Shown: positions 40,354-49,920, counted from the first letter of the stretch. The stretch is DNA of 64,000 nt from Pseudoalteromonas sp049257235 (GCF_049257235.1 NZ_JBMMUF010000009.1:1-64000), one strand, 5' to 3'. The notes: generated by a model from the sequence alone, not told the origin. Translations and numbers: made by a program.

Positions 40354-40857
40354 CTATCGACGCGTTTGCCAAGCTTTACGAACACTACGACACCACAGGT
40401 AGTCTATAACGACAAATCCGACTAACGAAGCAAATGCACCACAGATCACTGAACCGATTAGAAACGCAGGTCCAATGGTTGATAAACTGTCGCTCAGCCA
40501 TTGCCAGCTCGGTTCGAAATAAAACTCTTGCTGTGGATGACCTAATACCAAGGTGCCCACGAGGTAAGAAAAATAAAATATTGGCGCCATGGTTAGTGGG
40601 TTTGTTATCCACACCAGTGCAATCGATAATGGCAGGTTTACGCGCAAAGGAATAGCAACCGCCGCTGATAAAATCATCTGAAAAGGTACAGGGATGAACG
40701 CAAAGAAAAGGCCAACGGAAAAGGCACCACGAGCAGAGCGTCTATTTAAATGCCATAAGTTGGCATCGTGTAATAATCGACCAAAAATACGCAGCGTTTT
40801 AATCTGCTTAATTTTATTGTGATCGGGTAAGAACCGTTGAATGGTTTTTTTCGCCAT
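40354..40857 (-). CDS. DUF2062 domain membrane protein
   Basis: 167-residue integral membrane protein. RRSARGAFSVGLFFAFIPVPFQMILSA near residues 39-65 and the IALVWITNPLTMAPIFYFSYLVG segment near 80-102 are the DUF2062 hallmarks; a last helix lies near 130-150. Function unknown in the family; it is often found near comEC or LPS genes. The start codon at 40857 is only three bases from the comEC start at 40861 on the other strand, so each gene's promoter must lie inside the other's coding region. Confidence 0.88.
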   Translation of the reverse strand: MAKKTIQRFLPDHNKIKQIKTLRIFGRLLHDANLWHLNRRSARGAFSVGLFFAFIPVPFQMILSAAVAIPLRVNLPLSIALVWITNPLTMAPIFYFSYLVGTLVLGHPQQEFYFEPSWQWLSDSLSTIGPAFLIGSVICGAFASLVGFVVIDYLWCRSVRKAWQTRR

Positions 40858-40860
40858 TTG

Positions 40861-43107
40861 ATGGGGCCCTGTACATCTATTGCGGTGTGCAGTGGGTTTT
40901 CATTCGGCTGTATTCTGTCACTTTTCACCCCATCACTGCCAGTACTTTTTGCGCTAATAGCGATATTGATCATCGTTTGGTATAAGAACGGTTATTTTAT
41001 CGGCTATATGCGTGCATGTCTTTTCGCTGTTGCTTATACATTAGTCTATTTTTTCACCTTTTATTACTGGTATGGACCTGAAATAGACAATATGACGCAC
41101 AAAGTCGAAGCGAAGGTTGTAGAGCTTAGGCAAGTCGATAATCAGGTTTTTGGAACATTAGAGTTAGTTCAAATAGACGATTACCGAATTCCTTGGTATC
41201 AAAAAGGTACTAAATTATCGTCATCCTTTGTGAGCAGTATAAATATAGCGACTGGCGATAGGATATTTTTTTTAGCGAGGCTTAAACACAAACGCAGACG
41301 GGTAAACTTTGGCGTGCGTGATGCAAGAGTTTATGACTTTATTCACCAAGTTCGCTTTTCATCGTCAACAATAAAAGAACTGGATATTGTGTCGCAGCAG
41401 AGGGCGCCTGTATCACAGTATCGTCAATGGTTGGACGAACGCCTTAATACCCTGCATCTATACGGTGTATATAAAGCATTGTTAAGCGCCGATAGAACAA
41501 GCATTGACCCACACCATTATGACTTGTTTAAAGTAACGGGAACGATTCATTTACTGGCTATTTCTGGCCTGCACATCGCATTAATCTATGCCATGTTCTA
41601 TTACTCACTCAAAATGAGTGCGATTGTATTTACCGCACTGTGTCGTATTCCCACAAGCCAGACTATCAATTTTAACAACTATTTCGCTGCGGCTTCGCTA
41701 TTAATGTCTGGAGGCTTTGTTGCGCTGTGCGAATTTGTGCCAAGTGCTCAGCGCGCCTGGATTATGTTGTCGGTGTTCGTAATTTTGTTTTACATGAAAC
41801 GCCAATATTCATTGATACACAGTTTGATCATTGCTTTGTGTTCCCTGCTGATTGTGAATCCTTTTAGTTTGTTAGACTTAGGCATGTGGTTTTCATTTAT
41901 TGCAGTCGCGGCCATCTTTATAGCTTTGCACTTACTTCGCCATCGACATCTTGTTACTCGCTATATCGGTATACAAATATACCTCTTTTTGATACTTGCT
42001 CCATTAAGTATGTGGGCGTTTGGTGGTATTTCTGTGGTGCAAGTAGGCTTCAATTTAGTGGCTGTGCTCTTCGTTAGTTTTTTGTTGATGCCGTTGTTGC
42101 TTTTTGACGCTGTCATTGGTTTCGGTGGATTACCACATACATTGTTAATCGTTACGGATGATCTGTTATATCAGTTAATACAATGGCTATTGCCATATCG
42201 AGATAGCTATTGGTTTACTACAGGGCAAATACCGCTTTGGGGGGTAATGCTTTTATACATAGGTATGCTCGCAGTCTTCATAACGGGGCGTTTTTGGCCT
42301 GTGTTGTATGCGCTGGCATGTTGTTTAATATACTCAGGTAGTAAAACACTCGCGACCGAGCAGTGGCGCGCCGACATACTTGATGTGGGACATGGCCTGA
42401 GTGTGGTGATTAGCCGCAATGGGCGAGCGCTAGTGTATGACCTTGGCCCCAACTATTTTGGACGATACTCCATCGTGAATAATACATTGTTGCCACATAT
42501 TCAAACTCGAAGACTGGCTGTTGAGCACACGATTATTTCACACCAAGACAATGATCACAGTGGAGGGCTTAGCCATTGGTTAGCGCAAGGAATGGGGCCA
42601 TCTCTGGATTTTTTTCATTCAACTTCGAGCGCCTTGTGTGAAAACAAAACCCTGTATTGGCAGGGGTTGACCGTGCGAGTGATATGGCCAAAACCTAATT
42701 TAACTTCAGGGCATAATACTAACAGTGAGTCTTGTGTGGTGTTAATTTCTGACAATAAACACAGCTTTTTGCTCACAGGTGACATAGGCAACGAGCAGGA
42801 GTATAAATTAGTTGAGCTTGGCCTTTTACAACCAGTAGATGTTGTTATCAGCCCTCACCATGGCAGTAAGACGTCTTCTAGCGAAGCATTTATCCAAGCG
42901 GTATCACCCACGCATGTTATTCATTCAAGTAGTGAGCGCCTCAATTGGCAAATGCCACACCCAGATGTTACTGCGCGATACCAAGACGTTAAAGCGACAC
43001 AGTGGCTAACCAAACGAGACGGGGGGATAAAAGTGCTGTTTTACAGTGATAAAGTGGTTGTAGAAACAGCAAAAGAACATAAAAACTATTGGTTTATCAC
43101 TGATTAA
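40861..43107 (+). CDS. comEC: ComEC/Rec2 family DNA-uptake channel
   Basis: Inner membrane protein that carries single-stranded DNA into the cytoplasm during natural transformation. The 748-residue product has N-terminal helices, a soluble OB-like part (about 75-180) and the ComEC_N membrane core (about 210-490) with the signature GTIHLLAISGLHIALIY near 230. The C-terminal metallo-beta-lactamase domain (about 505-745) has HQDNDHSGGL. The position before msbA matches ycaI in E. coli. ATG at 40861 is chosen; TTG at 40837 would overlap the DUF2062 gene. No ribosome binding site is evident, so expression may be low. Confidence 0.92.
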   Translation: MGPCTSIAVCSGFSFGCILSLFTPSLPVLFALIAILIIVWYKNGYFIGYMRACLFAVAYTLVYFFTFYYWYGPEIDNMTHKVEAKVVELRQVDNQVFGTLELVQIDDYRIPWYQKGTKLSSSFVSSINIATGDRIFFLARLKHKRRRVNFGVRDARVYDFIHQVRFSSSTIKELDIVSQQRAPVSQYRQWLDERLNTLHLYGVYKALLSADRTSIDPHHYDLFKVTGTIHLLAISGLHIALIYAMFYYSLKMSAIVFTALCRIPTSQTINFNNYFAAASLLMSGGFVALCEFVPSAQRAWIMLSVFVILFYMKRQYSLIHSLIIALCSLLIVNPFSLLDLGMWFSFIAVAAIFIALHLLRHRHLVTRYIGIQIYLFLILAPLSMWAFGGISVVQVGFNLVAVLFVSFLLMPLLLFDAVIGFGGLPHTLLIVTDDLLYQLIQWLLPYRDSYWFTTGQIPLWGVMLLYIGMLAVFITGRFWPVLYALACCLIYSGSKTLATEQWRADILDVGHGLSVVISRNGRALVYDLGPNYFGRYSIVNNTLLPHIQTRRLAVEHTIISHQDNDHSGGLSHWLAQGMGPSLDFFHSTSSALCENKTLYWQGLTVRVIWPKPNLTSGHNTNSESCVVLISDNKHSFLLTGDIGNEQEYKLVELGLLQPVDVVISPHHGSKTSSSEAFIQAVSPTHVIHSSSERLNWQMPHPDVTARYQDVKATQWLTKRDGGIKVLFYSDKVVVETAKEHKNYWFITD

Positions 43108-43166
43108 GTTTCGTTTTTTGCCCTGCGCAGATACAATACAAGGCAACGCGTTCAGTTGAGAATAGT

Positions 43167-44912
43167 ATGCAAGATAGCGCAACCCACACTTACAAACGCC
43201 TTTTGGGCTATGTCAAAAATTATAAAGCGGCTGCGATTGTGGCGGTTATCTGTATGCTTGGCTATTCAGCTATGGATGCTACCTTCGTGTGGTTAATGCA
43301 GCCATTCATTGATGACGGCCTTACCGAGCGTAATAGCACTGTGCTTACGTGGGCTCCTTATGTGGTTATAGCCTTGGTTATAGGGCGGGGTACCTTTAAT
43401 TTCTTATCTAGTTATTGCCTCGCATACGTTGGTTCACAAGTGGTTCGCTCATTGCGACAAGACTTGTTTACTCATATGTTGAATCTGCCAGTGAGCTTTC
43501 ACGACCAGCATTCAAATGGTGAACTGATTTCAAAAATTACCTTTGATACTGAGCAAGTACAGCAAGCTATTACAAAGGCTTTGTTGGTTTTGGTCAGAGA
43601 GGGGGCGTATGTCGTATTTCTGGTGGTAGTCATGTTTAGCGCGAGTTGGAAGTTGTCTCTGATCTTTTTGGTTATTACGCCAGTGGTTGCCGTAATTGTT
43701 GCCGTTGTCTCAAAACGGTTTCGTCGTATCTCAAAGAATATCCAAAACGCCATGGGTGATGTGACACGTTGTTCAGAACAAATGCTTTCAGGGCATAAAG
43801 TTATCCACGGCTTTAATGGTCAGGAACAAGAGACCGAACGATTTGCCAAAGTAAATAATATTAACCGTTTACAGCGTGTAAAAATGGATGCGACTAAGGC
43901 ACTTAGTGTCTCTGTGATTCAGATCTTAGCTGCATCTTCTATGGCTGTCATACTCGTGCTCATTTCTATGCCTGGCATGATAGATTCAATCACCTCGGGC
44001 ACCTTTGTCACGCTCATATCTTCGATGATGTTGATGCTACGACCGCTCAAACAACTATCCAATGTAAACAGTGAACTGCAGCGTGGTATTGCTGCTGCAC
44101 AAAGTATATTCGCGGTGCTTGATACAGAACAAGAAAAAGACACAGGTAGCACGGTTTTACAAAAGGCGATTGGAAAAATAGAAGTCCGTGACCTTACTTT
44201 CACTTATCCAAGTGCGAATGAGCCAGTACTTAAAGGGTTAAACCTGACTATCGAACCTGGACAGAAAATAGCGTTAGTGGGTCGCTCTGGCTCGGGTAAA
44301 TCGACTCTCTCTAATTTATTACCACGTTATTATGACGTTGTACCGAGTTCAGCGATGCAACTTGATGGGTGCGATTTACAAGAATACACGTTGAAAAGTC
44401 TGCGCCAGCAGTTTGCCATCGTATCTCAACAGGTTGTGTTATTTAACGATACGATAGCCAACAATATCATGTATGGCCTTGAGCAACCCTTGTCCGAAAG
44501 TGCGTTAATGGACGTAGTGAAAAAGGCCCATGTGTGGGAGTTTGTTAAAGATTTGCCGTTAGGGTTAGATACGATAGTCGGCGAGGATGGCGTCATGTTA
44601 TCTGGTGGCCAGCGTCAGCGTATAGCGATTGCCCGTGCCATTGTAAAAGATGCGCCAATATTGATTCTGGATGAGGCAACCTCGGCGCTTGATACTGAAT
44701 CTGAAAAACTCATCCAACAGGCATTAGAGTCACTAATGCACGATAAAACAGCGATTATTATTGCCCATCGACTATCAACTATAGAGCAAACAGATTGCAT
44801 CTATGTAATGGATAAAGGGCAAATCATTGAGCAAGGCACCCACAGTGAGCTGCTCAAACACGATGGTACGTACGCCGCACTGGCAAAAATGCAACAAGGC
44901 GAGGGGGCGTAA
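43167..44912 (+). CDS. msbA: Lipid A export ATP-binding/permease protein
   Basis: Homodimeric ABC exporter that flips lipid A-core to the outer leaflet of the inner membrane. It has 581 residues (E. coli MsbA 582). Six helices span about residues 18-305, with the RNSTVLTWAP loop typical of MsbA. The nucleotide-binding domain has Walker A GRSGSGKST near 373, the Q loop in IVSQQVVLFNDTIANNI, the signature LSGGQRQR near 479, Walker B ILILDEATSALD near 500 and the H loop AHRLSTI. GAGA is upstream of ATG 43167. It starts the msbA-lpxK-ycaR-kdsB run. Confidence 0.96.
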   Translation: MQDSATHTYKRLLGYVKNYKAAAIVAVICMLGYSAMDATFVWLMQPFIDDGLTERNSTVLTWAPYVVIALVIGRGTFNFLSSYCLAYVGSQVVRSLRQDLFTHMLNLPVSFHDQHSNGELISKITFDTEQVQQAITKALLVLVREGAYVVFLVVVMFSASWKLSLIFLVITPVVAVIVAVVSKRFRRISKNIQNAMGDVTRCSEQMLSGHKVIHGFNGQEQETERFAKVNNINRLQRVKMDATKALSVSVIQILAASSMAVILVLISMPGMIDSITSGTFVTLISSMMLMLRPLKQLSNVNSELQRGIAAAQSIFAVLDTEQEKDTGSTVLQKAIGKIEVRDLTFTYPSANEPVLKGLNLTIEPGQKIALVGRSGSGKSTLSNLLPRYYDVVPSSAMQLDGCDLQEYTLKSLRQQFAIVSQQVVLFNDTIANNIMYGLEQPLSESALMDVVKKAHVWEFVKDLPLGLDTIVGEDGVMLSGGQRQRIAIARAIVKDAPILILDEATSALDTESEKLIQQALESLMHDKTAIIIAHRLSTIEQTDCIYVMDKGQIIEQGTHSELLKHDGTYAALAKMQQGEGA

Positions 44913-44922
44913 GACCAACGCC

Positions 44923-45897
44923 ATGAATATTGCAAAGCAAATAGAAAGTGCGTGGTTTAAGCGTTTTAGCCTAATTAGCGTGTTGTTACTGCCACTGACG
45001 CTACTATTTTGGTTGCTAAGCAGTGTTAATCGTATGCTGTTTAAAGTAGGCCTCAAACGCGCATATAAAAGCCCTGTGCCTGTCATCGTTGTCGGCAACA
45101 TCAGCGTTGGTGGTAATGGCAAAACACCTATGGTTATTTACCTTGCTAACCTACTTAAAGAACAGGGTAAGCACGTTGGCATTATCTCTCGCGGTTATGG
45201 CGCCCGCCCTGCAAGTACACCGTTTGCTGTTAAAGCAGATACATCAACCCATGAAGGAGGCGATGAGCCGGTCCTGTTAGCCAAACGTACTGGCTGTCCT
45301 GTTTATATAGGTGGGGACAGAAAAGCGAGTATCGAGAAAATGATGTCCGAGCATAGTATTGATGTCATTATCAGTGATGATGGCCTTCAGCACTATGCGT
45401 TGGCTAGGGATATAGAGCTGTGTATTGTTGATGCCAAACGCCAGTATGGCAATCGCTTACTCATGCCATCTGGTCCGTTAAGAGAAGGGACATGGCGATT
45501 GCAGAGCGTTGATCTCGTTGTCTTCAATGGCCTCACCAATGGTCAAGCTAGCTACGTGCTAGAAGCGACAGGCTTGCATGGTGTAGCAGATGAGCAGCCA
45601 ATCAATCCGCCGTTTCCTTCGGGGTGTGCGCTCAGTGCAATAGGGAATCCAAAGCGATTTTACGACAGTTTGTCGGCATATGGAGTCAATTTGGATGATG
45701 AGCGTCACTTTCGTGACCATCACCATTTTGAGCCACAGGATATCCCAAGCGGTGTAACCTATATGACAGAAAAAGACGCTGTAAAATGCCGCTCTTTTGC
45801 GCATGAACAGTGTTATTATTTGCGTGTTGATGCGATACCTAACGCATTACTTAAGCAACAATTAAATACGATATTGAAAGATAAAGGGGTGCTATAA
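44923..45897 (+). CDS. lpxK: Tetraacyldisaccharide 4'-kinase
   Basis: Phosphorylates the 4' position of the lipid A disaccharide with ATP at the inner membrane. It has 324 residues (E. coli LpxK 328). The N-terminal membrane-associated helix (about 15-35) precedes the P-loop VGNISVGGNGKTP (about 52-64). ISRGYGAR near 88, GDEPVLLA near 109 and the DDGLQHYALARD stretch near 148 carry the catalytic aspartates. The start at 44923 (MNIAKQIESAW) gives the family length. It begins ten bases after msbA, and ycaR follows without a gap. Confidence 0.95.
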   Translation: MNIAKQIESAWFKRFSLISVLLLPLTLLFWLLSSVNRMLFKVGLKRAYKSPVPVIVVGNISVGGNGKTPMVIYLANLLKEQGKHVGIISRGYGARPASTPFAVKADTSTHEGGDEPVLLAKRTGCPVYIGGDRKASIEKMMSEHSIDVIISDDGLQHYALARDIELCIVDAKRQYGNRLLMPSGPLREGTWRLQSVDLVVFNGLTNGQASYVLEATGLHGVADEQPINPPFPSGCALSAIGNPKRFYDSLSAYGVNLDDERHFRDHHHFEPQDIPSGVTYMTEKDAVKCRSFAHEQCYYLRVDAIPNALLKQQLNTILKDKGVL

Positions 45898-46095
45898 ATG
45901 GCGTTTGATACCAAGCTGCTAGAGATCATTGCTTGTCCTGTGTGCAAAGGTAAGCTGCATTACGACAAAGAAAATCAAGAACTCATCAGTACAGCTGCAA
46001 AACTGGCATACCCGATACGCGATGATATTCCAGTATTGTTGGAAAACGAAGCGCGTGAGCTTAGTTCTGACGAGGTTGAGAAGTGGAATTCGTAG
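45898..46095 (+). CDS. ycaR: Trm112/YcaR-family small protein
   Basis: 65-residue protein of the Trm112p-like family (E. coli YcaR 60 residues). One CPVCKGKL motif near residue 14 is seen, followed by the YPIRDDIPVLLENEA segment that defines the family. A second Cys pair is absent, so a bound metal would need other ligands. ATG follows the lpxK stop codon directly and the gene overlaps kdsB by 13 bases, keeping the conserved lpxK-ycaR-kdsB coupling. The function of bacterial YcaR is poorly known; an accessory role for a partner enzyme is inferred from eukaryotic Trm112. Confidence 0.92.
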   Translation: MAFDTKLLEIIACPVCKGKLHYDKENQELISTAAKLAYPIRDDIPVLLENEARELSSDEVEKWNS

Positions 46096-46832
46096 TCATT
46101 ATTCCTGCGCGCTACGCCTCAACGCGTTTGCCCGCGAAGCCCCTTGCCGATATTAATGGCAAGCCTATGATTCAGCACGTATATGAGCGAGCGCTTCAAT
46201 CCGGTGCTAAAAGCGTATTTATTGCCACTGATCATTCAGATGTTCAAGCGGCATGCAGCGCATTTGGTGCACCAGTTGTGATGACGAGGGAAGATCACCA
46301 GTCAGGTACTGAGCGTTTGGCTGAAGTGGTCGATAAACTAGGTCTGAGTGACGAAACATTAGTGGTTAATGTGCAAGGTGATGAGCCGTTGCTCGCCGCT
46401 GAAAATGTATCGCAAGTTGCACGATTGCTCGATGGCAACGATGCGCCGATGGCGACACTTTCTACCCCGATTGTGGACGTTGAAGAAGCGTTGAATCCCA
46501 ATGCAGTCAAAGTAGTAAGTGACACAGCGAACAATGCTTTGTATTTCTCGCGGGCAACCATTCCATATCACCGCGATGCACTATTGGCAAAGCAGTGCGA
46601 GCTCGACATCAGTCATATGCAAAGACACATAGGTATTTACGCTTATCGTGCAGGCTTTATTGCTAAGTACATAGATTTGGCACCGTCAGTTATCGAAAAG
46701 TTGGAATCACTCGAGCAGTTACGCGTACTGCACCATGGTTACACCATTAAGATCGCTCAAGCTGAAGTTGTTCCCGCCGCAGGCGTCGATACACCTGAAG
46801 ATCTCGCTAGAGTAGTAGCTGCACTAAAATGA
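46083..46832 (+). CDS. kdsB: 3-deoxy-manno-octulosonate cytidylyltransferase
   Basis: Activates Kdo with CTP to CMP-Kdo for the inner core of LPS. It has 249 residues (E. coli 248). The nucleotide-binding start VVIIPARYASTRLPAKPLADI (about 4-24) is diagnostic. ATDHSDV near 48, EDHQSGTERLAEV near 72 and VNVQGDEPLL near 95 are also present. The start codon is GTG at 46083 with GAGG seven bases upstream, inside the end of ycaR. A four-base overlap links it to the pseudouridine synthase gene. Confidence 0.96.
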   Translation: MEFVVIIPARYASTRLPAKPLADINGKPMIQHVYERALQSGAKSVFIATDHSDVQAACSAFGAPVVMTREDHQSGTERLAEVVDKLGLSDETLVVNVQGDEPLLAAENVSQVARLLDGNDAPMATLSTPIVDVEEALNPNAVKVVSDTANNALYFSRATIPYHRDALLAKQCELDISHMQRHIGIYAYRAGFIAKYIDLAPSVIEKLESLEQLRVLHHGYTIKIAQAEVVPAAGVDTPEDLARVVAALK

Positions 46833-47494
46833 GTGAAGTTGGCATAATCGCGAGCGAGGACGATTTTGTTGTTGTAAACAAGCCCGAGGGTCTAAATTTT
46901 CATTGTGAAGATGGCCAATTAGGGCTGGTGGCGCGTGTTGAACGTCAACTTGGTATGGCTTTGTATCCTGTTCATCGTCTCGATAAGGTGACATCGGGCT
47001 TAGTTATATTGCCAACCAGTAGCGAAGCTGCAGCGGTTTTTACTCAGGCGTTTACACACCGTATGGTAGATAAAATCTACTTGGCTTTAGCGGTAGATAA
47101 GCCTAAAAAAAAGCAAGGTTGGCTCAAGGGGGATATGGCCAAAGCTCGAAGAGGGGCTTATAAACTAGTTAAAACCACGCAAAATCCTGCGATAACGCGT
47201 TTTTATAGTTATTCACTCGCGCCTAACTTACGTGGTTTCGTCCTCAAACCTTTCAGTGGTAAAACGCATCAGCTAAGGGTAGCGATGAAGGCGCTATCGG
47301 CGCCTATATTGGGCGACACGTTATATGGTGGTAGTGAAAGTGATCGCACTTATTTGCATGCCTACGCATTACAGTTCCAGTATAAAGGCTGTGATTACCA
47401 GTTTTATGCGCATGAAACTAGTGGTCAGTTAGTGCAGCATTTCGATGCGTTATGCGCCCAATTCGATAATCAACCGTGGCAGTTAGATTGGTAG
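46829..47494 (+). CDS. RluA-family pseudouridine synthase (TIGR01621-like)
   Basis: 221-residue RNA pseudouridine synthase. The catalytic aspartate lies in YPVHRLDKVTSGLVIL near residue 50. Y.A.. strands follow (DKIYLALAVDKP) and FSGKTHQLRVAMKALSAPILGD near 145 is the second RluA motif. It lacks an S4 domain, and the whole protein is shorter than RluC or RluD. The RNA target position is not predictable. ATG at 46829 overlaps kdsB by four bases (ATGA), so it extends the LPS operon by translational coupling, an association that is positional only. tcdA follows after four bases. Confidence 0.9.
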   Translation: MSEVGIIASEDDFVVVNKPEGLNFHCEDGQLGLVARVERQLGMALYPVHRLDKVTSGLVILPTSSEAAAVFTQAFTHRMVDKIYLALAVDKPKKKQGWLKGDMAKARRGAYKLVKTTQNPAITRFYSYSLAPNLRGFVLKPFSGKTHQLRVAMKALSAPILGDTLYGGSESDRTYLHAYALQFQYKGCDYQFYAHETSGQLVQHFDALCAQFDNQPWQLDW

Positions 47495-47498
47495 ATAA

Positions 47499-48290
47499 AT
47501 GAACCAAGATTATGAACTTAGATTTGGCGGTATATCCCGCCTGTATGGACAACAGCAAACTCAGTGGTTACATGAAGCCCATTTTTGCGTAATAGGCATT
47601 GGTGGTGTTGGTAGTTGGGTTGCAGAAGCGCTTGTACGTTCCGGGGTTGGCAATATTACGCTCATTGACTTGGATGATATTTGTGTTACCAACACCAATC
47701 GTCAAATTCATGCATTGAAAGACACCGTGGGAATGGCAAAAGTTGAAGCAATGAAAGCACGTTGTGAACTTATAAACCCGCACGTAAATGTTCATCTTAT
47801 CGACGACTTTATTACCTTGGAAAATTATCGTGAACACATCAAAGGCTTTGATTATGTCATTGATGCAATTGATGCGGTTAAAGAGAAAGCCGCACTTATT
47901 GCTCATTGTAAACGTAACAAAATGCCGATAATTACGACCGGGGGCGCAGGCGGGCAGACGGATCCAAGTGAGATCAAGTTCGGTGATGTGGCGAAGACCA
48001 CGCACGATCCACTGTTGGCTAAGGTGAGATATATTCTACGCAAGCAATATAACTTCAGTAATAACCCGAAACGAAAGTTTGATGTTGACTGTGTTTACTC
48101 AACTGAGCAGTTGGTCTATCCGGACGGTCATGGACAAGTCTGTAAGGCGAAACAAGCGGCAGATTCAAGTATGAACATGGACTGTGCTACAGGGTTTGGC
48201 TCAGCAACGATGGTCACGGGTACATTTGGGTTCTTTGCGGCGGCAAAAGCCATACGCAAATATTTAGACAAACGAGCAAGACAGGCGTAG
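47499..48290 (+). CDS. tcdA: tRNA threonylcarbamoyladenosine dehydratase
   Basis: E1-like ATP-dependent enzyme (CsdL/YgdL) that cyclises t6A at position 37 of ANN-decoding tRNAs to ct6A. It has 263 residues (E. coli 268). The ATP loop GIGGVGSWVAEALVRSGVG (about 31-49) is followed by the DLDDICVTNTNRQ segment near 55. ITTGGAGGQTDPS near 147 and the conserved cysteine regions later also fit. It is convergent with csdE, whose product can hand sulfur to partners of this enzyme; the two stop codons are only five bases apart and no hairpin separates them. Confidence 0.95.
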   Translation: MNQDYELRFGGISRLYGQQQTQWLHEAHFCVIGIGGVGSWVAEALVRSGVGNITLIDLDDICVTNTNRQIHALKDTVGMAKVEAMKARCELINPHVNVHLIDDFITLENYREHIKGFDYVIDAIDAVKEKAALIAHCKRNKMPIITTGGAGGQTDPSEIKFGDVAKTTHDPLLAKVRYILRKQYNFSNNPKRKFDVDCVYSTEQLVYPDGHGQVCKAKQAADSSMNMDCATGFGSATMVTGTFGFFAAAKAIRKYLDKRARQA

Positions 48291-48295
48291 TTAGT

Positions 48296-48709
48296 CTATT
48301 GGTGTTGTTGTGCAAAGTCGTTAATGCTTTGCACAATCGCACGTATGCCATTACCGCGAGAGGGGCTTAGGTGGCGTAATAACCCGAGTTCGTCGAATTC
48401 CTTTTCAGCATCGATGTGTAACACTTCATTGGGTGTTTTGTTTTGATACAGTGTTAAGATGACCGCTAATAGACCCTTTACGATACGTGTGTCTGAGTCT
48501 GCAATGATCACTAACTTGTCTTCCTCTGGTGTAAAGTCGATGTACATCCATACGTTACTTTCACAACCAGACACTTTTGCACTATCTACCTTTAGCGCAT
48601 CACTAAGCTGTGGTAATGACTTACCTAACAGCATTAATTCACGATAACGCTGTTGCCATGCACCAAGTCGGACAAATTTCTCTTTGAGCTGCGTATAAGG
48701 GGTTGCCAT
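48296..48709 (-). CDS. csdE: Sulfur acceptor protein CsdE (SufE family)
   Basis: Takes persulfide sulfur from the cysteine desulfurase CsdA and passes it on. It has 137 residues (E. coli CsdE 147). The sulfur-accepting cysteine is in KVSGCESNVWMYIDF near residue 47, and the later RGLLAVILTLYQNKTP segment near 78-95 is the SufE fold core. The start codon shares one base with the csdA stop (TAATG), so the two are co-translated, csdA first. The neighbouring convergent tcdA supports assignment to the Csd rather than the Suf system. Confidence 0.92.
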   Translation of the reverse strand: MATPYTQLKEKFVRLGAWQQRYRELMLLGKSLPQLSDALKVDSAKVSGCESNVWMYIDFTPEEDKLVIIADSDTRIVKGLLAVILTLYQNKTPNEVLHIDAEKEFDELGLLRHLSPSRGNGIRAIVQSINDFAQQHQ

Positions 48710-49920
48710 TAGCCAATCATCTCCAACGTGTTATTCAGGGCTGCGATGAAGGCATCAATATCGCTATGGGTGTTATAAAAAGCCATACTCACCCGTACAG
48801 TCCCGTTAACACCCAATGCAGACATCAATGGTTGCGCACAATGATGGCCATGACGCACAGCGATACCTTCCATATCAAGTAATGTGGCTATGTCAAATGG
48901 GTGCTCTTTATCGATAGTAAAACTTATTGTGCCCACGTTGTCTGTTAAGTCGCCAAGTAGGGTGACTGAGTCAATCGTCATCAACCGAGACTTTAAATCT
49001 AAAAATAAAGCCTGTTCGTGGGCGCGCATAGCATCTAAATCTAAAGTACTAAGATAATCGATAGCCGCACCAAAACCGAGTATGCCGGCGATGTTGGGGG
49101 TTCCGGTTTCAAATTTACTTGGTGGTGGATTAAATAGCGTTTTCTCGATGGTAACTTTAGAAACCATCTCGCCACCACTTTGAAAAACATCGAGCAGTTC
49201 TAAGCACTCATAACGACCATACAGCCCACCAACGCCGGTAGGACCAAGGCATTTATGGGCCGAGAATGCAAAAAAGTCGCATCCCAACGCCTGCATGTCT
49301 GGGCGCAGGTGAAGCAGTGATTGGGCGCCATCAATAAGCGTCCATGCGCCATGTTCTTTAGCTTTAGCAACCAAGTCAGCCACGGGATTAATGTTACCAA
49401 GTGCATTAGACGCATGGGCGATTGCAAATACTTTTGGTTTATATTGCGCAATAAGCTGATAGGCCGCGTCAACATCTAGTACACCACTTTTCGTCACAGG
49501 AATGGCTTTAACCGAAGCGCCGGTGCGCTTTGCCAATTGTTGCCAAGGCACAATATTAGCGTGATGCTCAAGCTCAGTTATTAAAATCACATCATCAGAC
49601 GTCACATGTGGCGTCAGCCCATATGCGACAAGATTGATAGATTCTGTGGCGCCTTTTGTCCACACAAGCTCATTGCGTTGACAGTTAATAAATTCACTGA
49701 CCTTAGCACGCGCATTTTCATACTCTGACGTAGCCTGCTGAGAAAGTTGGTGTGCACCTCTGTGCACATTGGCATTATTTGTCGTGTAAAACGTGCTTAG
49801 CGTATCGATAACGCACTGGGGTTTTTGACTCGTTGCCGCTGAGTCCATGTACACCAGGTCGTTGTTGGCGTGATGGGCAAGGGCAGGAAAGTCTTTTGTA
49901 ATGCTATCGATATCGAACAT
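48709..49920 (-). CDS. csdA: Cysteine desulfurase CsdA
   Basis: PLP enzyme of the NifS/SufS type that takes sulfur from cysteine. It has 403 residues (E. coli CsdA 401). VYMDSAATSQKP near 22 is the family start, and ELEHHANIVPWQ near 112 carries the PLP-stacking His. AFSAHKCLGPTGVGGLYG near 215 has the Schiff-base lysine, and RHGHHCAQPL near 350 the catalytic cysteine. The start at 49920 (MFDIDSITKDFPAL) aligns with the known enzyme; ATG at 49944 would add eight residues, and neither has a strong binding site. It is the first gene of csdA-csdE. Confidence 0.93.
   Translation of the reverse strand: MFDIDSITKDFPALAHHANNDLVYMDSAATSQKPQCVIDTLSTFYTTNNANVHRGAHQLSQQATSEYENARAKVSEFINCQRNELVWTKGATESINLVAYGLTPHVTSDDVILITELEHHANIVPWQQLAKRTGASVKAIPVTKSGVLDVDAAYQLIAQYKPKVFAIAHASNALGNINPVADLVAKAKEHGAWTLIDGAQSLLHLRPDMQALGCDFFAFSAHKCLGPTGVGGLYGRYECLELLDVFQSGGEMVSKVTIEKTLFNPPPSKFETGTPNIAGILGFGAAIDYLSTLDLDAMRAHEQALFLDLKSRLMTIDSVTLLGDLTDNVGTISFTIDKEHPFDIATLLDMEGIAVRHGHHCAQPLMSALGVNGTVRVSMAFYNTHSDIDAFIAALNNTLEMIG

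Noticed and set aside
40837..40860. Upstream TTG start for comEC
   Set aside because: It would overlap the DUF2062 gene in antisense and has no binding site; ATG 40861 is simpler.
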